Shown here: positions 56,329-64,000 of the stretch, in pieces
How positions within the stretch are numbered: position 1 is the first letter of the stretch
Layout of the letters: each line of letters starts with the position of its first letter
Origin: an uncultured Collinsella sp.
GTDB taxonomy: Bacteria; Actinomycetota; Coriobacteriia; Coriobacteriales; Coriobacteriaceae
DNA: 64,000 nt
Direction of reading: 5' to 3'
NCBI GenBank assembly: GCA_905208635.1
Contig: CAJLPX010000002.1
Span: 62,001 to 126,000, forward strand
Notes under the pieces: generated by a model
What the model was told of the DNA's origin: nothing
Database searches by the model: none
The model's input: the letters and a program-made list of their open reading frames with translations, nothing else
Position numbers and translations under genes: made by a program

Positions 56329-57153
56329 ATGACCGCGCCGTCTGATTTCAATTCGATTCCTGAGCTCGATGCCACGCTTGTATTCTGTGTTGCCTATGAT
56401 GGCTCGTCCTATAGCGGATTTGCCGAGCAGCCGGGCCAGACGACCGTTGCGGGCGAGTTGCGCCGCGCTATCGAGACGCTGCTGCGCCGCCCGATCGATC
56501 TGACGTGTGCGGGTCGTACCGATGCCGGCGTGCATGCGGTGGCCCAGTACATTAGCGTGCCCGTAACGGACGCTGAGCTTGCTCTGACGCGCCGTAGGTG
56601 GCTGAGGGCTATGGATGCCCTCCTGCCCAAAGATATCGCCATAAACGAGGTCTACAAGGCCCGTAAAGGCTTTTCTGCGCGTTTTGACGCGCGTTCCCGT
56701 ACGTATACGTACCGTATTGCCGATCGAGATGCGCGCCCCGTTCTGTCCCGCGGTGCCGTGTGGTGGCATCGCTATCCCTTGGATGTTGAGGCTATGTCTG
56801 CTGCCTGCCCCGCTCTGCTGGGCGAGCAGGACTTTAAAAGCTTTTGCAAGGTTGCTTCGGCCGTTGGCAAACCCACGCATCGCTGCGTGATGCGTGCCGA
56901 ATTTGGCCATGAGGTTGCGTTTGGCGAGGACATCCTGACGTTCACCATCGAGGGCAATGCGTTTCTGCATTCGATGGTCCGTACGATCGTGGGCACGCTT
57001 GTCGAGATTGGCATGCATCGCCGTGAACCCGAGTGGATGCGCGAGGTTATCGATGCTTGCGACCGTACCGCTGCGGGCCCCACGGCTCCTGCCTGCGGCC
57101 TTACGTTTATGGGCGTGGATTACGATCCCGCCGAGCTTGTCGTGCTCGACTAG
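56329..57153 (+). CDS. truA: tRNA pseudouridine(38-40) synthase TruA
   Basis: A 274-residue enzyme modifying the tRNA anticodon stem. The catalytic Asp is in CAGRTDAGVHAVAQ. Other parts are VAYDGSSYSGFAEQPG, RSRTYTYRIADRD and the late FLHSMVRTIVGTLVEIG. ATG 56329 with GGGAG 6 bases upstream. It often follows rplQ. Confidence 0.95.
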   Translation: MTAPSDFNSIPELDATLVFCVAYDGSSYSGFAEQPGQTTVAGELRRAIETLLRRPIDLTCAGRTDAGVHAVAQYISVPVTDAELALTRRRWLRAMDALLPKDIAINEVYKARKGFSARFDARSRTYTYRIADRDARPVLSRGAVWWHRYPLDVEAMSAACPALLGEQDFKSFCKVASAVGKPTHRCVMRAEFGHEVAFGEDILTFTIEGNAFLHSMVRTIVGTLVEIGMHRREPEWMREVIDACDRTAAGPTAPACGLTFMGVDYDPAELVVLD

Positions 57154-57314
57154 GGCAGGGCTCGACGTGTCGTGCGTCGACACCTGTCATCTGTGGGCTG
57201 CGCGTGTGCAACATCTGTTCTTGGCGTGCAATGCAACCGGTGTCTCATTGCTTTTATTGCCGGGGTGTACCATGAACCACGGTTTGATTCATTGCTGTCG
57301 AGAGGACGGATAAT

Positions 57315-58355
57315 TTGGTTCGACGTGGCTCGCATCCGCGACTTTCGGTGATCCTTGTGGTAGAAGGTTCGCCCAGCTATGCGATGCGTGCGCTCGAGAG
57401 TATCCAGAACCAAGACCTCTACGATTTGCAGATTGTCGTTGTCTGTCGCGATACTGCGCCCGGTGTGCGCCATTCGCTTCAAGTTGCTGCCGACAGGGAC
57501 ATCCATATTGATTTGATTGACGTCGAGGACGCGACGCGCGGCGCGTGTCTTCGTGCCGGTTTTGCTGCCTCGCGCGGCTCTCAAATCATCGCCATGAACG
57601 CCGATGAGTGGTTTGCTCCGCAATCACTTTCCAAGATGGTCGATATCGCGTGCGATACTGCGGCAGACATAGTGTTCCCCACGGTGTCGCTCGACCGCTA
57701 TGATGCACATCGAGAGCGCCATTCGCGCGTCTTGGATGCTACTCATATTTCCATTGATAGCAAATCTTCGATGGTGGCCGGGCTGCCTCAGTTGATTTTG
57801 GGCGGCTTGGTTGCTCAGGTCTCTGGCGTGATGTATAGTCGTCCGCTGTTTGAGGCATGCCTTTTGTGCGACAAGGCGTTTCGCACAGTTGGGTTTATGG
57901 CATGCGCGCTCTCGCAGGCGCAGCGCGTCTCCGGATGCGGCGACGCTTGTTTCCACGCGGTGGCGCCTAAGCTTGCAGATGCCTTTGATCCCACCATGTA
58001 TGCCAAGGTATCCGATGACACCCGAGCGCTCGACGAGCTTGCGGACTCACTCTCGGAAGCAGATAGCGGTGGTCGGCTCAAGCTGGCAAGCCAAAAGTTC
58101 TACTTTGCCGGACTGGTCGCCTGCATCGAGAATTTGTGTCTGAGCCCGCATGGGGTGTCGTCAATCGAGCGTTCCGCCCGCATGCGTGATATGCTCGAGG
58201 CGCCTCGAACCCGTCAAATGGTCGCCGCGCTCAAGGATAACCATCGGGGGCTCGGTCTGTTGTTTGGGCCGATCGCTAGCGCCAAGCCCGCGCGTTGCGT
58301 GATGTGTACGCATCTGGCAGCTTTTCTTAACCGGACGGGCGCAAAAACCGCCTAA
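57315..58355 (+). CDS. Glycosyltransferase family 2-like protein
   Basis: A 346-residue protein with a GT-A-type N-terminus: LSVILVVEGSPSYAMRALESIQNQ, VVVCRDTAPG and AGFAASRGSQIIAMNADEW, where the usual DxD reads NADEW. The C-terminal half (PTVSLDRYDAHRERHS onwards) is not recognisable to me. No membrane helix is evident. The TTG start at 57315 has GAGAGG upstream; an internal ATG is possible. It might act in cell-envelope sugar assembly, but the degraded DxD leaves catalysis uncertain. Confidence 0.65.
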   Translation: MVRRGSHPRLSVILVVEGSPSYAMRALESIQNQDLYDLQIVVVCRDTAPGVRHSLQVAADRDIHIDLIDVEDATRGACLRAGFAASRGSQIIAMNADEWFAPQSLSKMVDIACDTAADIVFPTVSLDRYDAHRERHSRVLDATHISIDSKSSMVAGLPQLILGGLVAQVSGVMYSRPLFEACLLCDKAFRTVGFMACALSQAQRVSGCGDACFHAVAPKLADAFDPTMYAKVSDDTRALDELADSLSEADSGGRLKLASQKFYFAGLVACIENLCLSPHGVSSIERSARMRDMLEAPRTRQMVAALKDNHRGLGLLFGPIASAKPARCVMCTHLAAFLNRTGAKTA

Positions 58356-58487
58356 ACGGCTCATTACGAAACAAATTTGCATAGAATTGTTTCGAAATGC
58401 GTTCTTATACACAAAAGCCTTCAAATAGCGTTAAACTATTCAATCACTGATTGATTGTCTCCGCCATCTTTTGGAGTGAGGGTTTGT

Positions 58488-58925
58488 ATGGCTAAAAAAC
58501 GCAATGGGCGCCAGGATGCCATTAGAGATATTGTGCGCAATAAGGACGTCCGCACGCAGCGTGTGCTGGTCGATGAGCTCCGTGCTATGGGCTTTGATTG
58601 CACGCAGGCGACTGTCTCTCGCGATATTGCCGATATGGGGCTGCGTAAGCTCCCTGAGGGCATCTATGTTCTGGCAGAGGACCTGCACCTGCAGCGCATG
58701 GTTTCCGAGCTCGTAACGGGCGTTCTGCGTACCGATAATCTGGTTATGATCAAGGCTCAGCCTGGCACGGCTTCCGGCATCGCCGCCGCCGTTGATGCGG
58801 CAGAGTTGCCCGATGTGCTTGGCTCGCTTGCCGGCAACGATACGATTTTGGTTATTGCCCAGACGGCCGAGGACGGCGAGCGTCTCGAGGCGCTGATCAA
58901 TAAGTTGAGCAATTCTCGCAAGTAG
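58488..58925 (+). CDS. argR: Arginine repressor ArgR
   Basis: A 145-residue ArgR. The N-terminal winged helix has VDELRAMGFDCTQATVSRDIADMGL with the ATVSRD motif. The C-terminal arginine-binding oligomer domain has MIKAQPGTASGIAAAVDAAEL and GSLAGNDTILVIA. ATG 58488 has GGAGTGAGG upstream. It binds DNA when arginine is high; the short palindrome GCAT...ATGC near 58379-58401 may be an autoregulatory ARG-like site. Confidence 0.93.
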   Translation: MAKKRNGRQDAIRDIVRNKDVRTQRVLVDELRAMGFDCTQATVSRDIADMGLRKLPEGIYVLAEDLHLQRMVSELVTGVLRTDNLVMIKAQPGTASGIAAAVDAAELPDVLGSLAGNDTILVIAQTAEDGERLEALINKLSNSRK

Positions 58926-58975
58926 GCGTGCGGGTCGTGCGTTCGGCATTGTGTGCGCTGACATAGTGGCTTGTA

Positions 58976-59008
58976 AGGGGTATCGACGTTGGTCGGTACC
59001 CCCTTTTT
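58976..59008 (+). terminator. Terminator after argR
   Basis: GGGGTATCGAC pairs with GTCGGTACCCC around a GTTG loop, and CTTTTTG follows. Confidence 0.8.
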
Positions 59009-59051
59009 GTTTGCCGGTATAAAGACCGCCCTCCAGGTCGTTTCAAACTAA

Positions 59052-59088
59052 AAGGCCCCGAGCAGTTCAATAAGCTGCTCGGGGCCTT
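59052..59088 (-). terminator. Terminator of the minus-strand PBP gene
   Basis: AAGGCCCCGAGCAG (59052-59065) pairs with CTGCTCGGGGCCTT (59075-59088). On the minus strand TTTTAGTTTG follows, making it a terminator for the penicillin-binding protein gene. Confidence 0.85.
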
Positions 59089-59110
59089 GTTGGCTTTAGT
59101 CGCGTACTTC

Positions 59111-61309
59111 TTAGCCGACCGTATCGTCAGGCGTGGGCGAGGGGTCGGGAGTGGGCGTAGGCGTAGGCGTGCCGCCATCGCCGCCGGTCGAACCACCAGT
59201 GGAGCCGCCCGTCGAGCCACCGGTCGTACCGGTGCCGCCGGTGGTGTCGCCGCCCGTGGTCTCGGTGGTCGTGGTCGTCGTGGTAGTCGTTGTGGTGGTT
59301 TCCTCTTCCTCTTCGTCCTCGTCCTTGTCCTTGTCGTCGTTCTCCGACTTCTTGGTGTTGTTGGTGCCGTAGAACTTCCAGACGCTGTTGTTCTTGTAGG
59401 TGGGCGCCGTTCCGGTCGCAAACTCCTCGCGCTCGGTACCGGTCAGAACGGTGTTCATAAACCGCTTAAAGACAGGCAGGTTGGTGCTGTCGCCCAGCAG
59501 GTCCGTGCCGTACTTTTGGATGGGGATCTCGCCCGCGGAATAGCCGGTCCACAGGGCGCATGCCAGCTGCGGGGTATAGCCGCAGAACCACAGGTTGGTG
59601 GTGTTGTCGGTGGTGCCCGTCTTGCCGGCATAGGGCTGGTTGACACTCAGGGCGCCGGCAGCACCCGTACCGCTGCCCTTCATGACGCCGGACAGAACAT
59701 CGGTGACCGCGGCGGCCTCGCCCTCGGTAAGCACCTGTGAGGGATTGTCGGTGTGCTGGTACAGCACCGAACCGGTACGAGAGTCAATCTCGGTGATGGC
59801 GATCGGCTGGCGATAGTAGCCGCCGTTGGCAAACGTCGCGTAGGCGGCGGCCATCTCGAGCGGCGAGATCGAGCCGGTGCCGAGGGTCATGACGGGAACG
59901 TCCTCGATGTTGTCCTTGGCGGGGTCGATGCCGAGCTTTTTGACGAGCGAGATGATCTTGCTGTTGCCGACGGCTTCCGCCACCTGGATGTAGCCGGTGT
60001 TGGAGGAGTATGCCGTCGCCTGCTTAAGCGTGATGTTGCCATAGCTCTGGTTGGCGTAATTTTGGACCTCGGTCGTGGTGCCCTTGGCCTTGAGCGGCGA
60101 GTTGCAGTTGAGGGTGACGTTGGGGTTCATGCCGTTTTGGATGGCAGTTGCCAGCGTAAAGGCCTTAAAGGTGGAGCCGACGGGACGCTTGGCCGTGGCA
60201 TGGTTTACGTGGTTCTCGTCGGCGTTGTAGTCGTAGCCGCCCACCATGCACTTGATGTAGCCGGTCTTGGGGTCGACGACGACCATGCCCATGTCCAGGC
60301 CGTCAAGCGAGAGCGTGTCGAGCTGCTCGCGGACGGCATTCTCTGCCACCTGCTGCATCGTGGGGTCGATGGTGGTCTTGACGGTCAGGCCGCCCTTAAA
60401 GAGCACGTCGGTCGAGAACTCCTGCTCCAGTAGCTGCTTGACGTAGGAGACAAAGTAGGGCTGCGAGTATACGTCGACGCCGCTGCCCGAGATTTCGGTC
60501 ACGTTGAGGGTGATGGGCTCGGCCTGTGCGGCATCGTGCTCCTCCTGGGTGATGTGGCCCAGGCGCAGCATGTTGTCGAGAACCTTGTTGCGGCGAGACA
60601 GTGCCAGATCGGGGTTGACCGTGGGGTCGTACTGCGAAGGCGAGTTGGGAAGGCCGATGAGCAGCGCGGCCTCGCTGAGGGTGAGGTCGGCGGCGCTCTT
60701 GGACAGATAGGTCTCGGCTGCGGCCTCGATGCCGTAGGCGCCGTGGCCGTAATAGATGGTGTTGAGGTACATCATGAGGATCTCGTCTTTGGAGTACATG
60801 TCCTCCATCTTGATGGCGATGTAGGCCTCGCGCACCTTACGCTCAATGGTCGAGTCGAACTGCTCCTCCTGCAGGATGGTGTTGCGCACAAGCTGCTGGG
60901 TGATAGTCGAGGCGCCTTCGTGCCCGCCACCGAGGGTTGCCACCGCAGCACGCGCGATACCCCACAGGTCGATACCGCCGTGCTCGTAGAAGCGCTCGTC
61001 CTCGACGTCAACGGTGCCCTGCAGCACGTAGGGGGAGACCTCGTCCTTGGTGATAGACTTGCGGTTTTGCGTGTAGAAGCTCGCGATCTTGTTGCCGTTG
61101 CAGTCGACGATCTCGGTGGGCTCGCTCACCAGATACGCGTTGGCGTCGGTGTAGTCGGGCAGATCGGACAGCCAGCGGTTGACGTTGCCGACCATGCCGA
61201 TGCCAAATGCCACGCCCGCAATCAGCAGAAAGCCCAAAAACGAGAGCAGGATTATGGGCAGAGCATGCGTCTTTGAACGGCTGCGTCCCTGTCGTTGGCG
61301 AGGACCCAT
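59111..61309 (-). CDS. Class A penicillin-binding protein (transglycosylase/transpeptidase)
   Basis: A 732-residue bifunctional PBP1a-like enzyme that polymerises and cross-links peptidoglycan. A membrane anchor (PIILLSFLGFLLIAGVAFGIG) lies near residues 18-38. The GT51 domain has VDVEDERFYEHGGID with the catalytic Glu, GASTITQQLVRN and RKVREAYIA. The transpeptidase has the active Ser in GSTFKAFTL, SSNTG and KTGTTDN. The last 60 residues are a run of Thr followed by Gly/Ser repeats and TPTPTPDPSP, low-complexity and probably extracytoplasmic. ATG 61309 is preceded by GGAGGT. Confidence 0.93.
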   Translation of the reverse strand: MGPRQRQGRSRSKTHALPIILLSFLGFLLIAGVAFGIGMVGNVNRWLSDLPDYTDANAYLVSEPTEIVDCNGNKIASFYTQNRKSITKDEVSPYVLQGTVDVEDERFYEHGGIDLWGIARAAVATLGGGHEGASTITQQLVRNTILQEEQFDSTIERKVREAYIAIKMEDMYSKDEILMMYLNTIYYGHGAYGIEAAAETYLSKSAADLTLSEAALLIGLPNSPSQYDPTVNPDLALSRRNKVLDNMLRLGHITQEEHDAAQAEPITLNVTEISGSGVDVYSQPYFVSYVKQLLEQEFSTDVLFKGGLTVKTTIDPTMQQVAENAVREQLDTLSLDGLDMGMVVVDPKTGYIKCMVGGYDYNADENHVNHATAKRPVGSTFKAFTLATAIQNGMNPNVTLNCNSPLKAKGTTTEVQNYANQSYGNITLKQATAYSSNTGYIQVAEAVGNSKIISLVKKLGIDPAKDNIEDVPVMTLGTGSISPLEMAAAYATFANGGYYRQPIAITEIDSRTGSVLYQHTDNPSQVLTEGEAAAVTDVLSGVMKGSGTGAAGALSVNQPYAGKTGTTDNTTNLWFCGYTPQLACALWTGYSAGEIPIQKYGTDLLGDSTNLPVFKRFMNTVLTGTEREEFATGTAPTYKNNSVWKFYGTNNTKKSENDDKDKDEDEEEEETTTTTTTTTTTTETTGGDTTGGTGTTGGSTGGSTGGSTGGDGGTPTPTPTPDPSPTPDDTVG

Positions 61310-61471
61310 ATATTGACCTCCAGGTATGTCGTGCCGGACGGTGGATGTGCCGTCGGGGCAGGATGGACATAAGTTATTACACGATAAACCAAACGGGGCG
61401 CGCGAGGCCTCGTGTATGCTGGAAGACGGCATTTTTCAGAGTGAATGCATACCTTGGTAAGGAGTTTGTCG

Positions 61472-63430
61472 ATGGCGATTCGGACGATGGGGCCGAGCGG
61501 ACAATACGAGACTGGATTGGATGCTGCCGGTGCGGCGCTGCCCGAGCTGCTGGCGCCGGCGGGCGGACTCGACCAGATGCTTGCGGCCATCGCCGCGGGT
61601 GCCGATGCCATCTATGCGGGGTTGGGCGGCTTTAACGCCCGTGTGAGCGCCCATGGCTTTACGGATAACGAGTTTGCGCGCGGCTGCGCCGTGGCGCATG
61701 CCCATGGCGTGCGTGTGTACGTAACGCTCAACGTGTTCGTGTTTGACGATGAGTTGTCCGACGCGGTGGCGTTGGGAGCTCATGCACTGGAGCTGGGCGC
61801 CGATGCTCTGATTGTCGCCGATGCCGGGTTGGCCTGCGCGCTGCGCGCGGCGATTCCCGGGGTCGAGATTCACCTGTCCACGCAGGCGGGCGCTCATAGC
61901 GAGGGTGCCGTGCGGCTTGCCGCCGATGAGCTGGGGGTCGAGCGCGTGACGACGGCACGCGAGCTGACGGTCGACGAGATTGCGGCGCTATGTGCCACGG
62001 GCGTGCCCATCGAGGTATTCTGCCACGGTGCGATTTGCATCGGCTATTCGGGGGCGTGCGAGTTCTCGGCCTTGCGGCGTGGGCGCTCGGCGATGCGCGG
62101 CGACTGCACGCAGCCGTGCCGTCTGGCGTACGACCTAGTGGACGAGGCGGGACAGAGCGTTGTCGCCGTCGAGGGAGATCGTCTGCTGTGTCCGCATGAC
62201 TATCTGGGTATTGCGCATCTGCCCGAGCTTGTAGATGCTGGCGTGGCATCGCTCAAGATCGAGGGACGCATGAAGAATCCCGATTATGTATTCAACGTGG
62301 TGAGGGTGTGGCGTCGGGCGCTCGATATGCTGCGCGACGGCACATGGGACCCCGGTGTCGTGGAAGAGTTTGAACGCGAGCTGGGAAGGTCGTTTAACCG
62401 TGGGTTTACCGATGCTTACCTGCGAGGTCGTTCGGGTGCCGAGCTCATGAGCTTTGAGCGCGCGATCAACCAGGGCGTGCGCGTGGGGCGCTTGGTCGCT
62501 GTGGGCCACGAAGAGGTGACCGTTGAGCTCGACGCCGCTGTGGCGGCGGGTGACACGCTCGAGATTCGGTTCTATCCGGGCGTCGACGCGCGTCCCGATG
62601 TGCCCAAGCGCTGGCCGCAGGTGCCCTGTCCGGTGGATGCCGCAGCGGGGAAGCGCGTCGTTGTGCATTGCAAGCGTAAGGTGGACACGGGCTGCGAGGT
62701 ATACCTGATTCGCAGCGCCGGCGTGTTGGATCAGACAGCGGCGGTGTTGGAGCGCATGCGGGCCGAGGCGGATGCGATTGCGCCCGTTGCGCGTGCCGTT
62801 GAGGTGCTGCCCTTTGAGGACGTTGCGGTGGATGGCGGTGCGTCGACGGAGTTGGCGGAGCGCGCGGTTCCCGCTCGCATGGTATTTGCTTGGCAGCTGA
62901 TGGATGCCGACCCGCGCGGAGAACTTGATTTGTCCGACGCCGTTGTGGTGCTGGACGAGGTGTGCCGCACGGGTGACGCTGACCGGATCCGCTCGCTGAT
63001 GCAGCGTGCCGGGCGCGTCGTCTGCCGCAACCTGGGACAGGTGGTGATCGCTCGCGAGCTGGGCATGACGTTTGATGTGGCGGCGCCGGTGTTCTGCGCG
63101 AATCGGGTCACGCTTACCTGGCTGCGCGGACTCGGGGCGGGGCGGGTGTACTTGTCGGCCGAGTTGCTCGGCAATGATGCGGAGCGTGTTGCCGAGCTTG
63201 CCGCTTGTCCCGGTGTCTTGGGGCCTGTCGATGCCGACCGTTCCGAGCTCATGGTGTGCGAGCACTGCTTGCTGACTGCCGAGGGCGCCTGCGCCACGGA
63301 TGCAACGGGGCAGATCCGTTGCCGTGACTGCTCGCGCCGTCAGCGGGCGCGCTTTTTGGTCGAACGTGACGGCACGCGTTTGCCGGTCGTTATCGACGCG
63401 TGCGGCAGGACGAGGATTTTCCTGTCGTAG
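61472..63430 (+). CDS. U32 family protein, shorter form
   Basis: A 652-residue U32 protein, paralogous to 15343-17838. It shows PELLAPAGGLDQMLAAIAAGADAIYAG, LSTQAGAHS, EVFCHGAICIGYSGAC and the GDCTQPCRLAYDL motif, with a Cys cluster at the C-terminus (CEHCLLTAEGACATD; CRDCSRRQ). Such enzymes hydroxylate tRNA or rRNA bases in E. coli; protease function is unproven. ATG 61472 with AAGGAG 8 bases upstream. It is divergent from the PBP and is followed by tyrS. Confidence 0.87.
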   Translation: MAIRTMGPSGQYETGLDAAGAALPELLAPAGGLDQMLAAIAAGADAIYAGLGGFNARVSAHGFTDNEFARGCAVAHAHGVRVYVTLNVFVFDDELSDAVALGAHALELGADALIVADAGLACALRAAIPGVEIHLSTQAGAHSEGAVRLAADELGVERVTTARELTVDEIAALCATGVPIEVFCHGAICIGYSGACEFSALRRGRSAMRGDCTQPCRLAYDLVDEAGQSVVAVEGDRLLCPHDYLGIAHLPELVDAGVASLKIEGRMKNPDYVFNVVRVWRRALDMLRDGTWDPGVVEEFERELGRSFNRGFTDAYLRGRSGAELMSFERAINQGVRVGRLVAVGHEEVTVELDAAVAAGDTLEIRFYPGVDARPDVPKRWPQVPCPVDAAAGKRVVVHCKRKVDTGCEVYLIRSAGVLDQTAAVLERMRAEADAIAPVARAVEVLPFEDVAVDGGASTELAERAVPARMVFAWQLMDADPRGELDLSDAVVVLDEVCRTGDADRIRSLMQRAGRVVCRNLGQVVIARELGMTFDVAAPVFCANRVTLTWLRGLGAGRVYLSAELLGNDAERVAELAACPGVLGPVDADRSELMVCEHCLLTAEGACATDATGQIRCRDCSRRQRARFLVERDGTRLPVVIDACGRTRIFLS

Positions 63431-63527
63431 GTGTTCGGCCGCGCCGTTTTGGTTATCATAAGAGAGTTTATGAACTTCCAGCACCGCCGTATCCGGTGAG
63501 GGTGCTATAGCAAAAGGAGGATACCCA

Positions 63528-64000
63528 ATGCTGTCTGTTGACGAGCAAATGCGTATCATCACCTCGGGCGCCGCGCAGATCGTTCCCGAGGCCGACCTTC
63601 GCAAGAAGCTTGAGAAGGGCGAGCCCCTCAACATCAAGCTCGGCGTCGATCCCACTAGCCCCGATCTGCACCTGGGCCATGCCGTGCCGCTGCGCAAGAT
63701 GCGCCAGTTCCAGGACCTGGGCCACAACGTCACCCTTATCATCGGCAACGGCACCGCGCTAATCGGCGATCCCTCGGGCAAGAACTCCACGCGTCCGCAG
63801 CTTTCGCAGGAGCAGATCGAGGCCAACGCCGAGACCTACGTGAGCCAGGCCATGAAGATCCTGGACCCCGAGAAGACCACCATCGTGCACAACGGCGACT
63901 GGATCCTTTCGATGGACCTGGCCGGTCTTTTGCAGGTGTGCTCCAAGTTCACCGTCGCCCGCATCCTCGAGCGCGACGACTTTACCAAGCGCTACCAGTC
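63528..64000 (+). CDS. tyrS: Tyrosyl-tRNA synthetase, N-terminal part (3' end outside window)
   Basis: The first 157 residues of TyrS. The class I signature appears as PDLHLGHAVPLRK (HIGH-type), and GNGTALIGDPSGK is the family tyrosine/ATP-binding segment. The AAAAGGAGG ribosome binding site is 7 bases upstream of ATG 63528. The 97-base spacer is too short for a T-box. The frame is open to the window end. Confidence 0.95.
   Translation, partial: MLSVDEQMRIITSGAAQIVPEADLRKKLEKGEPLNIKLGVDPTSPDLHLGHAVPLRKMRQFQDLGHNVTLIIGNGTALIGDPSGKNSTRPQLSQEQIEANAETYVSQAMKILDPEKTTIVHNGDWILSMDLAGLLQVCSKFTVARILERDDFTKRYQ

Noticed and set aside
63431..63527. T-box leader for tyrS
   Set aside because: The spacer is only 97 bases, too short for a T-box with antiterminator, and no T-box sequence is visible.

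Overview
The window reads as a chromosomal segment of a high-GC, strictly anaerobic Coriobacteriia bacterium, most likely Collinsella or a close relative. This is inferred from codon use, the actinobacterial ribosomal protein set, mannose-family PTS genes and the anaerobic purine gene set; no 16S gene is present to prove it.

Layout. (1) 1-2138: the end of an S10/spc-type ribosomal operon (rpsC tail, rplP, rpmC, rpsQ, rplN, rplX), closed by a strong terminator. (2) 2139-46472: about 44 kb of non-ribosomal DNA. (3) 46473-57153: the rest of the spc and alpha operons in the usual order (rplE, rpsN, rpsH, rplF, rplR, rpsE, rpmD, rplO, secY, adk, map, infA, rpmJ, rpsM, rpsK, rpsD, rpoA, rplQ, truA). 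The run that is normally continuous from rplX to rplE is therefore split. (4) 57315-64000: a glycosyltransferase-like protein, argR, a class A penicillin-binding protein, a U32 protein and the start of tyrS.

Within the 44 kb. 2905-3679 holds an IS3-family transposase relic beside a broken MTA/SAH nucleosidase gene. 3906-11401 is a sugar operon: a LevR-like activator with a degenerate AAA+ domain, mannose-family EIIB, EIIC, EIID and EIIA, a GH172/DUF2961 protein and a ROK fructokinase-like kinase. A fructose- or arabinofuranose-containing disaccharide is a plausible substrate. 12387-14216 is a Gfo/Idh/MocA oxidoreductase with a DeoR-type regulator. 14668-17838 encodes an RluA-type pseudouridine synthase and a U32 protein on the minus strand.

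The main system is the anaerobic purine (urate/xanthine) catabolic set, present as two arms. Arm 1 (18137-29020) holds ridA, a YheO/DauR-type regulator, an NCS2 purine permease, ssnA, ygfK, an RnfB-like ferredoxin and xdhD. Arm 2 (34644-46165) holds a second YheO-type regulator, ygeX, ygeY, ygeW, a MobA-like nucleotidyltransferase, hyuA, yqeC, yqeB, xdhC and a second NCS2 permease. This matches the E. coli xdh-yge-ygf-ssnA locus in content. The expected flow is purine uptake, hydroxylation or reduction on the molybdenum enzyme XdhD with YgfK and ferredoxin, hydrolytic ring opening by SsnA and HyuA, carbamoyl transfer by YgeW, and deamination of 2,3-diaminopropionate by YgeX. RidA would protect against the 2-aminoacrylate intermediate. 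YqeB, YqeC, XdhC and the MobA-like protein mature the molybdenum cofactor.

The two arms are separated by 29021-34643. That stretch carries palindromic repeats, a lower-GC three-gene module (XRE regulator with a hydrophobic tail, a one-TM protein and a small acidic protein), a hypothetical protein, an AAA/DUF4143 ATPase preceded by four direct repeats spaced exactly 33 bp, and a one-TM proline-rich protein. Many intercistronic spacers in the purine arms carry strong hairpins.
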